A stretch of DNA of 6,025 nt, from positions 1-6,025 of the forward strand of contig JAGQHH010000416.1 of assembly GCA_020431945.1 (NCBI GenBank), read 5' to 3'. Both the position numbers and the translations under genes were made by a program. This document shows, one piece after another, positions 1 through 6,025 of this stretch; within the stretch, counting starts at the first letter, position 1, and each line of letters opens with the position of its first letter. Below the pieces are notes generated by a model. The model had not been told where the DNA came from and ran no database searches. It saw only the letters and a list, made by a program, of their open reading frames with translations. The DNA is from Cyanobacteria bacterium HKST-UBA02. GTDB taxonomy: Bacteria; Cyanobacteriota; Vampirovibrionia; Obscuribacterales; Obscuribacteraceae.

Positions 1-978
1 GGTTCTTATACAGTCACTTTCCCCGGCGACAAGAGCAATCCCGTCACTATCGATGGAGCCGGACCCCAGGCCGACAATGGCGGCGCCGAGTGGTCGAAGC
101 TCATCGAGACTGCATTTCTCAAATACACCCATGAAGGACCCGGACGGGATCTTTTGGAGAACCAGGGAATCGCGCTCACTGCCCGGGTGAATAACAGCCG
201 CACCGCCCACGAGCTTCTCACCGGCAAAGAGTCGGCTACCGATCAGTTCAGCCTCATCGACATGGCTTCAGGATTTCCTGGATTCGGTGCCACCAGTATC
301 GACAATGTCGAGAAAGATTTGAAAGAAGCCTTCGATCACGATCGTGTGGTCACTGCCGGTATCGCACCGGATGGCGTACTCGGAATCGGCGGCCATGACG
401 GCGGTCCCCTTACAGATGGTCATATCTATAGCGTCCTCGATTATGACTCTGATAAGAAGATGGTGACTGTTCGCGATCCTCATGGAGAGAAGCAGTCATT
501 TCCGGAAGGCGAGACCAGGGACGGTATTACTTCGGTCGGCGAAGGCGAGTATCAGATGTCCCTCGATACTTTCTACAATACTTTCAGCCATGTCACCATC
601 AACGGTCGCGATCCGCTCATGACCGGTCTCCGGCATATGGGCAACGACCTTCTAAACTCCGGCGATGATGCTCTGGCTCTCGGACTGGATATTGCAATGG
701 GCGATCCCTTCGGTGCTTACAAAGAGTTTGGCGATATAGTTGGTCCCGTGAGAAGCGATATGATCAACACGGTCTGGGATGTCCTCGTCAGAGACAAGGT
801 CATGGACTTCAAGGCGGATCCCATAGGCTTTCTTAGCGGCGGCGAGCTCTCTAATCTGCCCGGCCTGGTTATTTTCGATCCGGCCGCTCAAATAAAAGCC
901 GGCGAAAATGTTGTCGATTTCGGCAAAGACGCTATTTCCTCCGCCGGAGGTCTCCTCAAGAAAGGCAAGATCTGGTGA
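1..978 (+). CDS. Calpain-like (peptidase family C2) cysteine protease, C-terminal part (5' truncated by window)
   Basis: The frame is open from base 1 to a TGA at 976-978 (325 residues in window), so the start is upstream; the internal TTG at 154 is not a credible start because family similarity extends before it. Window residues 31-42 (WSKLIETAFLKY) match the conserved calpain segment of type W-x2-LLEKAYAK. Residues 140-145 (GHIYSV) match the catalytic-His motif GHAYSV, giving His141. Residues 158-162 (RDPHG) align with calpain RNPWG, which carries the third triad residue; here Asp159 replaces Asn. The catalytic Cys would lie upstream and cannot be checked. Residues from about 190 to the end form a tail with no motif I recognise. 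Calpain-fold proteins are intracellular Cys proteases in eukaryotes; bacterial members are mostly uncharacterised. No calcium-binding or membrane segment is visible. The gene converges on the next one with 3 bp between stops. Family assignment is fairly firm; activity is uncertain. Confidence 0.75.
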   Translation, partial: GSYTVTFPGDKSNPVTIDGAGPQADNGGAEWSKLIETAFLKYTHEGPGRDLLENQGIALTARVNNSRTAHELLTGKESATDQFSLIDMASGFPGFGATSIDNVEKDLKEAFDHDRVVTAGIAPDGVLGIGGHDGGPLTDGHIYSVLDYDSDKKMVTVRDPHGEKQSFPEGETRDGITSVGEGEYQMSLDTFYNTFSHVTINGRDPLMTGLRHMGNDLLNSGDDALALGLDIAMGDPFGAYKEFGDIVGPVRSDMINTVWDVLVRDKVMDFKADPIGFLSGGELSNLPGLVIFDPAAQIKAGENVVDFGKDAISSAGGLLKKGKIW

Positions 979-981
979 TAG

Positions 982-1512
982 TCAGGATGTGGCAGGTCTT
1001 TCACGCATCTTGAAAGTGCCTGATTTCATCACAGCCGGATAACGAGAAATATCGTAACCGTCCTGCATAGCCTGGATGTAGGTGTTTATCTCGGCCCGGG
1101 AGCTTGCCAGGAACAAGAAAAAACTGAGACCGTTCTCGTCCTTGACTCCCACCTGATAGAGCCTGGTGGAGAATGAGAGTCCGACCCTGAGATTGAGCTC
1201 TTTGATGAAGTTGATATGGGCCCTGGTCATCCTGTCGTTGTCGGCGCGTGGATCGAGACAGGCATCCTCGAAGATTCGCTTGAAGGCTAGCCGGCTGGTC
1301 ATGCTCCAGCTCGCGCTCTGGATGTCCTCCAAAAACGAATCCACTTCCTCCGGTTTGATCACGCCGAAATAAATCTCTGCCGATTCACCGTCCGGCACGA
1401 ATCTTCTGCCGTCTCCGATGAAGCGGACATCTTTCAAGTAGTCCGCTGGCTCCTGTTTCATCTTTTCTCGTATCCCCGATTCAACGCCATCTCTATAATA
1501 GATCTCTGCCAT
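982..1512 (-). CDS. Hypothetical protein, 176 aa, divergent from the kinase gene
   Basis: I do not recognise this protein. The reading frame stays open upstream to 1827, but that part would run antisense through the kinase domain, so I take the first ATG outside the kinase gene (1510-1512, protein MAEIYYRDGV...). No clear Shine-Dalgarno precedes it. The product is soluble-looking, rich in charged residues, without signal peptide or membrane helix, and has one cysteine (Cys85). Helical stretches are plausible around residues 52-85 and 95-110. Residues 117-135 look like paired beta strands (RLYQVGVKDENGLSFFLFL), followed by a probable helix at 138-150. The tail 151-176 includes DISRYPAVMKSGTFK. 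Its start faces the kinase start across 54 bp, so shared control or a role in the same pathway is possible but only positional. Its stop lies 3 bp from the protease stop. That it is a real gene is likely; its function is unknown. Confidence 0.7.
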   Translation of the reverse strand: MAEIYYRDGVESGIREKMKQEPADYLKDVRFIGDGRRFVPDGESAEIYFGVIKPEEVDSFLEDIQSASWSMTSRLAFKRIFEDACLDPRADNDRMTRAHINFIKELNLRVGLSFSTRLYQVGVKDENGLSFFLFLASSRAEINTYIQAMQDGYDISRYPAVMKSGTFKMRERPATS

Positions 1513-1521
1513 GACCGGAAC

Positions 1522-1552
1522 GTGACACGCCGGGATGCCCGGGATGTAGAAT
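1522..1552 (+). promoter_or_regulatory. Candidate sigma-70-type promoter for the kinase gene
   Basis: GTGACA at 1522-1527 matches TTGACA at five of six positions, and TAGAAT at 1547-1552 matches TATAAT at five of six. The spacer is 19 bp, longer than the usual 17. Transcription starting about 7 bp after the -10 box would leave a leader of only about 8 nt before the ATG at 1567. That fits the absence of a Shine-Dalgarno there and suggests near-leaderless translation. This is a prediction by eye; the long spacer is its main weakness. Confidence 0.35.
1530..1546. repeat. Short tandem repeat CCGGGATG x2 in the divergent intergenic region
   Basis: CCGGGATG occurs at 1530-1537 and again at 1539-1546, a 9-bp period, between the starts of the unknown gene and the kinase gene and inside the spacer of the proposed kinase promoter. 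It could be a binding site for a regulator contacting one DNA face nearly each helical turn, or chance. It is directly visible; its function is speculative. Confidence 0.4.
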
Positions 1553-1566
1553 GTATTTGAAAAGCT

Positions 1567-3699
1567 ATGGAACCGAACGACACGCCTACACCGATCCTGG
1601 ATGAGAGACCAAGACCATCCCTGAACGAGACCGATCCGAAGATAATCTCTGATCGCTATATCGTACTGGATAAGCTTGGGGAGGGTGGCATGGGCAGAGT
1701 CTATCTGGCCCTCGACCCGGTAATCAACAGACAGGTCGCCATCAAAATCCTCAGGTTTGCAGACCGTGACGGAGAGCTGATTAAGAGATTTCAGCTCGAG
1801 GCCCGCGCGGCGGCCAGGCTGGATCATTATGGCATAGTAAAAGCTCTGGATTTCGGCTTGATGGATGATCGTGATCCGTTTCTGGTCATGGAGTATGTGC
1901 GAGGTGAAACCCTTGATGAATTTCTGCGGAAAGAAAAGAGACTTGGCTTAGAGGAGTTTCAGAGTGTTTTCGAACAGGTAGCTTCTGCCATGAACCACGC
2001 TCATGGAAAGGGTGTAGTTCATAGAGATTTGAAGCCATCGAATATTCTTCTTCGAAGAGACGAAGACGAAATCAAGGCTTATGTTCTCGATTTCGGAATC
2101 GCCAGGATCTTGCAGGATTCGAAATCACAAGTGCATACACGCACCGGACATGTTGTCGGCAGCCCGAAGTACACGAGTCCCGAGCAGATTTCAGGCTGTC
2201 CTACGGACGTTAGAAGCGACATCTATTCTCTCGGATGTGTCATGTTCGAGTCCTTGACCGGTTCTGTGCCATTTCAGGGAAGCAATGCCGTCGAGACTTT
2301 GCAAATGCACATTAACAATCCGGTACCCTCTCTTGGCCAGAAGATCTCTGGCTCTTCATCGTATTCGGATCAGATAGAGCAACTGGTTGCCCGGTGCCTT
2401 GCAAAAGATTCCAACGACCGATACCAGTCAATGGACGAGGTCCGTGATGCCCTTAGTAAGCTGACCTCAGTCGATGATACATGCGAGACGGCTCTTGAAC
2501 GGGAGCCTGAAAGACCCGCACCCCGATCGTCGAATAGTAGGAAGGCAGTGCTCTTGACCGTATTCTTGATTTCGATTTCGGGAGCCCTGCTTGTGGTGGT
2601 GAGTAAAAATCCAGAGCCGGAGCACAGCCATTCCGTACGGCTGGAGCATATGCCCGGATCTGTTGTGAAACCGGGGAAGATCCTTGACGACGTTTCGGTT
2701 GGCGCCAGGTGCTTTACGGCAACAATCGGTATTCCTCCAGACTCCTGTCTCCATGACAAGAACTATTGCTTCAACGGTCTGGCTGGAATAAGAGACAGTG
2801 ATCTTGACTACTTCAGAACCCATTATCCTTATGCAGTGTCGTTAAACTTATCTCGTTCGATGGTTCAGGGGGCTGGACTGCATTACCTGGAGGGAATGCG
2901 CTTATCTCATCTCGATCTCGAAGGCAGACCGTTGAAGGATAGTGATCTGGCCTCTATTGGAAAACTTGTCCGTTTGGAGTCTCTTGTCCTGAGTGGGTGT
3001 AAAGAGATAGACGGTTCCGGTTTGAGTAGCCTGGTCGGTTTGGCCAAGCTGAAGGTGCTGAAGATGAGGAATTGCCTCCTCACTCCTGAGACGCTCGAAA
3101 ATATAGGCAATTTGAGCTCGCTCGAGATCCTCGATTTATGCGGATCCACGCTGGAGAACAAGAGCGATATCCTCAAAGTGACTCGTTGCCATTCCTTGAA
3201 GCAACTGAGAATGGCCGGTCTCAGTCTTTCAGCAACGTTGCTGAAAGAGATTAAAAGAAGTTTGCCGGACTGCAAGATAGAGATGAGCGCTGGAGAGAAT
3301 GAGAAGAATCAGCCTGATGAGCAGCGTTATTTTGATGAATTTAGCGGTGACTTTCTTGGAAGGCTCAAGGAGCGTGAAAAGGATTTGATGCTTTTACGGC
3401 AAGGTTCTGATGGTCAGCTGTTTAAAAGAATTGAGTTGAAGCTGGTCTATGGAGCCCTCACCCCCAGTGATCTGGAGAGAATTTCGAAATGCGTCAAACT
3501 CGAGCGATTGAATCTGGCCTATTCAAACATTACGGATAGCGATCTTCATTATTTTGCGAATCTCGAGAATCTCGAATATGTCGCTCTTATCGGAACTAAG
3601 GTGACTTTGCCCGGTATCGAGAAAGCACTTAGTAAAAACAAGAGCATCGGGGTGTGGAGAGCGGCTTTTGAAAGGATGGATGCGACGAACAGTTTCTAG
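1567..3699 (+). CDS. Membrane Ser/Thr protein kinase with C-terminal leucine-rich repeats
   Basis: A Hanks-type kinase domain spans about residues 31-299 with every key element: Gly loop GEGGMG (38-43), VAIK lysine Lys60, likely helix-C Glu78, HRDLKPSN with catalytic Asp154, Lys156 and Asn159, DFG Asp175, and activation loop ending SPEQ (204-207). It is an RD kinase, and Thr191, Thr193 and Thr203 are candidate autophosphorylation sites. A linker rich in Pro, Arg and Glu (300-326) leads to one transmembrane helix, about 327-345, with Arg-Lys on the inner side. Beyond it, residues 382-401 hold three cysteines, then about seven LRR units of 23-25 residues (406-574), a charged insert (575-620) and about three more units (621-695). 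The kinase should be cytoplasmic and the LRRs outside, so a sensor-kinase role is inferred; ligand and substrates are unknown. The ATG at 1567 is fixed by an in-frame TGA at 1558-1560. The stop overlaps the convergent oxidoreductase stop. The gene is visibly more AT-rich than patA. Confidence 0.95.
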   Translation: MEPNDTPTPILDERPRPSLNETDPKIISDRYIVLDKLGEGGMGRVYLALDPVINRQVAIKILRFADRDGELIKRFQLEARAAARLDHYGIVKALDFGLMDDRDPFLVMEYVRGETLDEFLRKEKRLGLEEFQSVFEQVASAMNHAHGKGVVHRDLKPSNILLRRDEDEIKAYVLDFGIARILQDSKSQVHTRTGHVVGSPKYTSPEQISGCPTDVRSDIYSLGCVMFESLTGSVPFQGSNAVETLQMHINNPVPSLGQKISGSSSYSDQIEQLVARCLAKDSNDRYQSMDEVRDALSKLTSVDDTCETALEREPERPAPRSSNSRKAVLLTVFLISISGALLVVVSKNPEPEHSHSVRLEHMPGSVVKPGKILDDVSVGARCFTATIGIPPDSCLHDKNYCFNGLAGIRDSDLDYFRTHYPYAVSLNLSRSMVQGAGLHYLEGMRLSHLDLEGRPLKDSDLASIGKLVRLESLVLSGCKEIDGSGLSSLVGLAKLKVLKMRNCLLTPETLENIGNLSSLEILDLCGSTLENKSDILKVTRCHSLKQLRMAGLSLSATLLKEIKRSLPDCKIEMSAGENEKNQPDEQRYFDEFSGDFLGRLKEREKDLMLLRQGSDGQLFKRIELKLVYGALTPSDLERISKCVKLERLNLAYSNITDSDLHYFANLENLEYVALIGTKVTLPGIEKALSKNKSIGVWRAAFERMDATNSF

Positions 3700-4979
3700 A
3701 TCTTGAGACCTGGAAAGGATCCCTCGAAGCCTGCCAGGTCCACTGTTCGGCCTGAAAGACGCGACTCTTCCGCGGCAAAGGCCAGGAGGTGGCTCGCCAG
3801 AGAGGTGCGGGCACCGGTGAGGAACTCCTGCCTTCTTTCTGCCACTGCTTCTACAAAGCTCTCGATCAGCCTGCCGTCTCCGCCTCCGTGGGGACCCCAG
3901 CCGGCTTTGCCGATGGGCACGATCTCGGTCTTGCCGGTGAGATGATCCTGAATCTCGATCTCCTCCTCGCCGCTGAAAGGAAAAGTCGCCCTGATACTGG
4001 CTCGGCTCCCGTCATAACGCATGGTGCGTCCTTCCCGGTCGGATAGCCCGTGCATAACAAGCGTCGCAAGGGCGCCATCGGCAAAATCGATGATCACGCT
4101 CTGGTGATCGACCACGTCGTTGTCGCACTTGTAGACGCATCTTCCGTATGGTCCGTTCTCGAGAGCTTTCATCCGGCCTGCGGCACTGATATCGCTACTG
4201 ATGGCATAGGCGAAATACGGATCGAGCTTCTCGTCCAGATAGAAACGAGGAGCGAAGAAGGCGCACTGCTCTTCGGCCGGGCAAGAGTCCGTGCAACGGA
4301 CGGTCGCGCCTGGTGGTGCCTTCTCCGGTCGAAAATGGCTCAGGGAACCGCGCGAGGTAACTGCCAGAGGTTTGGTATGGTCCATCATCCAGACCAGGAT
4401 GTCGAGATCGTGACAGCATTTGCTGAGGAGCATCGGACCCGAGCGCTCTGAATTGCCCCAGTTTCCTCTCACGAAACTGTGTGCCATGTGCCAGTAGCTG
4501 ACATTCTCGAAATGCTCGACCGACAATATATCTCCAAGCCTGCCCGAGCTCACGATTTCCTTTATCCGAGAGAAAAACGGCGTATAGCGAAGCACATGCG
4601 CAACAGCCAGCATCTTTCCGGTCTTCTCGGCGGTCTCCACCAGGGACAGGCACTCCCGGGCCGAGCCTGCCATGGGCTTCTCGAGAAGGACGTGATAGCC
4701 GGCTTCCATAGCCAGAATCGCGGGTTCCGTGTGCAGGCGGTCCATGGTGGCGATGACGGCGATATCGGCATCGATGTTGCCCTGAGCAAGGACCGCGAAA
4801 CTCTCATAAGATGAGCTCTCATCGATACTGTGCTGGTCCGCGAAGCGTTTTCGGCGCCCGGGGTCGGGCTCGATAACCGCCGTGAACTCGAGCTTTTCGG
4901 GATTATCCAGGGCATACTGGCCGAAAACGAAAGTGCCTCGCTGACCGGCTCCGATTAGTATCGCCCTGACCTTGCTCAT
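3696..4979 (-). CDS. Gfo/Idh/MocA-family NAD(P)-dependent oxidoreductase, cysteine-rich subtype
   Basis: The 427-residue product begins with a Rossmann fold: beta strand plus GAGQRG (residues 10-15), then an acidic residue in VIEPD (35-39) at the end of the second strand, suited to binding the nucleotide ribose. The family signature EKP is at 100-102 (Lys101), and the substrate-site motif KCCHDLD at 187-193 supplies His190 and Asp191. These enzymes oxidise or reduce hydroxyl/keto groups of sugars, inositols and related compounds in the cytoplasm. The C-terminal alpha/beta domain carries Cys229, Cys233, Cys239, Cys281 and Cys285, the latter within YGRCVYKCDNDVVDHQ, a stretch I recall from a subgroup of about 430 residues. 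The motif GGGDGRLI is at 365-372. The exact substrate cannot be read from the sequence. I chose the ATG at 4979 because it sits just before the first Rossmann strand; an in-frame ATG at 5021 is the alternative, and neither has a clear Shine-Dalgarno. The gene is divergent from patA. Confidence 0.92.
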   Translation of the reverse strand: MSKVRAILIGAGQRGTFVFGQYALDNPEKLEFTAVIEPDPGRRKRFADQHSIDESSSYESFAVLAQGNIDADIAVIATMDRLHTEPAILAMEAGYHVLLEKPMAGSARECLSLVETAEKTGKMLAVAHVLRYTPFFSRIKEIVSSGRLGDILSVEHFENVSYWHMAHSFVRGNWGNSERSGPMLLSKCCHDLDILVWMMDHTKPLAVTSRGSLSHFRPEKAPPGATVRCTDSCPAEEQCAFFAPRFYLDEKLDPYFAYAISSDISAAGRMKALENGPYGRCVYKCDNDVVDHQSVIIDFADGALATLVMHGLSDREGRTMRYDGSRASIRATFPFSGEEEIEIQDHLTGKTEIVPIGKAGWGPHGGGDGRLIESFVEAVAERRQEFLTGARTSLASHLLAFAAEESRLSGRTVDLAGFEGSFPGLKI

Positions 4980-5053
4980 GGCTGCAATGGTAGCACGGAC
5001 AGGGTTCCCGGGCGTGCCCATGCTTGTAAAGGGTCTTGCCGGGGCTCGTTTAT

Positions 5054-5082
5054 TTGCTGTTGATGGTGTATTCTCATATCTT
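5054..5082 (+). promoter_or_regulatory. Weak candidate promoter for the aminotransferase gene
   Basis: TTGCTG at 5054-5059 and TATCTT at 5077-5082 are separated by 17 bp, with three and four of six consensus matches. Transcription would start near 5089, leaving a leader of about 33 nt containing the ribosome binding site. The matches are poor, so this is the best of several weak options in the 142-bp divergent region. Confidence 0.25.
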
Positions 5083-5108
5083 CTGGAAATACATCGTAGT
5101 AGTAGTGT

Positions 5109-5112
5109 GGAG
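5109..5112 (+). promoter_or_regulatory. Ribosome binding site GGAG for the aminotransferase gene
   Basis: GGAG lies 9 nt upstream of the ATG at 5122 and is the only clear Shine-Dalgarno in front of a gene start in this window. It decides the start: the in-frame GTG at 5107 overlaps this site and is therefore less likely to be used. Confidence 0.6.
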
Positions 5113-5121
5113 CACAAAAGC

Positions 5122-6025
5122 ATGCCGCAGGATTTTGACGCAGCCAGGGCGAAATCGCAGGAAGTCTTGAATCTCATCGAGAAGAAGTCCCTCACCGATG
5201 ATGAGAGAGAAAAGGTCATTGCCGAATCGGTCAAATACTGGACCGATCACGTCAATCCGGGCTTTCTGCAGTACCGCAAGTCGGTGAGCACCGACTACAC
5301 CGCCGTCGAGTGGGACGACAACGGTGCTGTTTTCCGCGATCTCGCCGGAAATGAGTTCATCGACATGCTTGGCGGTTTCGGTATCTATAATGTCGGACAC
5401 CGTCATCCCAAGGTTCTCAAGGCTGTCCGAGATCAGCTCGACCGTCAGGCAATTCACTCCCAGGAGATGATCGATCCCCTGCGCACTTATCTTGCTCATC
5501 TTGTTTCGCTCATCGCCCCCGGGGATCTGCAATTCAGCTTTTTCACCAATTCGGGCACCGAGTCTGTGGAAGCCTGCCTGAAGATGGCCATGCTCACCAC
5601 CGGCCGCCGGCACTTCATCGGTACCAAAGGAGCTTTCCACGGCAAGTCCCTGGGCTCCCTGGGTGGTACTTCCAAAGCGATTTTCCGGGAGCCTTTCCTG
5701 CCGCTGCTCAACTGGACCCACCTGCCTTTCGGGGACATAGACGCTCTGGCCATGACTTTCGATTGCACCGACTTCACCGGCGATCGAATCGCTGCGGTGA
5801 TTCTCGAGCCTGTGCAGGGTGAAGGCGGGATCAATGTGGCGCCTCCCGGCTATCTCAAGGCAGCCCGGGAACTCTGCGACAAATACGGCGCGGTCTTGAT
5901 CTTCGACGAGATCCAGAGCGGCATGGGTCGTACCGGCAAGATGTTCGCCTGCGATTATGATGGTGTGACACCGGATCTGATGGCTCTCGGCAAGGGCTTC
6001 GGCGGCGGCGTCATGCCCATCGGTG
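5122..6025 (+). CDS. patA: Putrescine aminotransferase, class III PLP enzyme (3' truncated by window)
   Basis: The frame runs from ATG 5122 to the window end (301 residues, about two thirds of the family length of roughly 450). From memory it tracks E. coli PatA (YgjG) closely, with shared stretches NLIEK, HVNPGFL-YRKSV, GGFGI-NVGHR, NSGTESVEA, GAFHGKSLG and MGRTGKMFAC. That enzyme transfers an amino group from putrescine to 2-oxoglutarate, giving 4-aminobutanal (which cyclises to 1-pyrroline) and glutamate, the first step of putrescine use as carbon or nitrogen source; it acts in the cytoplasm. Visible PLP-site elements are the phosphate-binding SGTES (144-148), Asp262 in FDEIQSG, which should pair with the PLP ring nitrogen, and Lys291 in ALGKGFGGG, the expected Schiff-base lysine. 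The N-terminal extension before the core matches PatA rather than shorter ornithine or acetylornithine aminotransferases, which favours diamine use, but related diamines such as cadaverine remain possible. The gene is divergent from the oxidoreductase. Confidence 0.88.
   Translation, partial: MPQDFDAARAKSQEVLNLIEKKSLTDDEREKVIAESVKYWTDHVNPGFLQYRKSVSTDYTAVEWDDNGAVFRDLAGNEFIDMLGGFGIYNVGHRHPKVLKAVRDQLDRQAIHSQEMIDPLRTYLAHLVSLIAPGDLQFSFFTNSGTESVEACLKMAMLTTGRRHFIGTKGAFHGKSLGSLGGTSKAIFREPFLPLLNWTHLPFGDIDALAMTFDCTDFTGDRIAAVILEPVQGEGGINVAPPGYLKAARELCDKYGAVLIFDEIQSGMGRTGKMFACDYDGVTPDLMALGKGFGGGVMPIG

Noticed and set aside
979..981. Terminator between the protease and the unknown gene
   Set aside because: Only 3 bp separate the stops and no GC-rich hairpin with a T run is visible nearby.
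1513..1827. Upstream extension of the 176-residue minus-strand gene (open frame to an ATG at 1827)
   Set aside because: It would run antisense through the start and Gly loop of a clearly real kinase, and contains no ATG between 1513 and the kinase start.
2370..3275. Minus-strand open frames opposite the kinase linker and LRR region
   Set aside because: Low-complexity products, antisense to a continuous well-supported gene.
3703..4814. Several plus-strand open frames opposite the oxidoreductase
   Set aside because: Shadows of the minus-strand gene whose family motifs are all intact; no own domain or ribosome binding site.
5014..5023. GGGC-GCCC inverted repeat in the divergent region
   Set aside because: Four-base stem with a 2-nt loop and no T run; cannot act as a terminator and is too short to call an operator.
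5096..5107. Short (GTA)3 run before the patA ribosome binding site
   Set aside because: Too few units for a slippage-prone repeat and outside the reading frame; likely chance.
4980..5234. 85-residue N-terminal extension of the oxidoreductase
   Set aside because: Most of it overlaps the patA start on the other strand, and the Rossmann fold begins right after the ATG at 4979.
5074..5834. Open frames on the minus strand opposite patA
   Set aside because: Antisense to a strongly conserved aminotransferase; their products show no recognisable motif.

Overview
The window holds five protein-coding genes in strict strand alternation (+ - + - +). The first and last are cut by the window edges. I see no RNA genes, insertion sequences, CRISPR arrays or plausible intrinsic terminators. 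Coding is dense: the longest gap is 142 bp (4980-5121), and both convergent junctions are closed, one by a 3-bp spacer and one by a 4-bp overlap.

Layout. (1) 1-978 (+) is the C-terminal part of a calpain-like (peptidase family C2) protein. The catalytic His region is inside the window and the catalytic Cys would lie upstream of it. (2) 982-1512 (-) is a 176-residue protein I do not recognise. It starts 54 bp from, and divergently to, (3) 1567-3699 (+), a 710-residue membrane Ser/Thr kinase with a complete Hanks-type kinase domain, one transmembrane helix and a C-terminal leucine-rich-repeat (LRR) region predicted to lie outside the membrane. (4) 3696-4979 (-) is a 427-residue Gfo/Idh/MocA-family NAD(P)-dependent oxidoreductase of the cysteine-rich subtype. 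(5) 5122-6025 (+) is the first 301 residues of a class III aminotransferase that closely resembles E. coli putrescine aminotransferase (PatA).

How the genes may relate. The alternation rules out ordinary operons, so each gene needs its own promoter. Two short divergent regions (1513-1566 and 4980-5121) are where regulation would sit. The kinase and the unknown 176-residue protein share one. The oxidoreductase and the putrescine aminotransferase share the other. Functional pairing inside each divergent couple is an inference from position only.

Organism. The standard code fits, base composition is moderate, and most starts lack a clear Shine-Dalgarno sequence. A eukaryote-like kinase fused to LRRs next to a calpain-like protease suggests a large-genome environmental bacterium with expanded signalling families. 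Candidatus Obscuribacterales/Melainabacteria, Planctomycetota or a similar lineage would fit. This is a weak inference, with no marker gene in the window to settle it.
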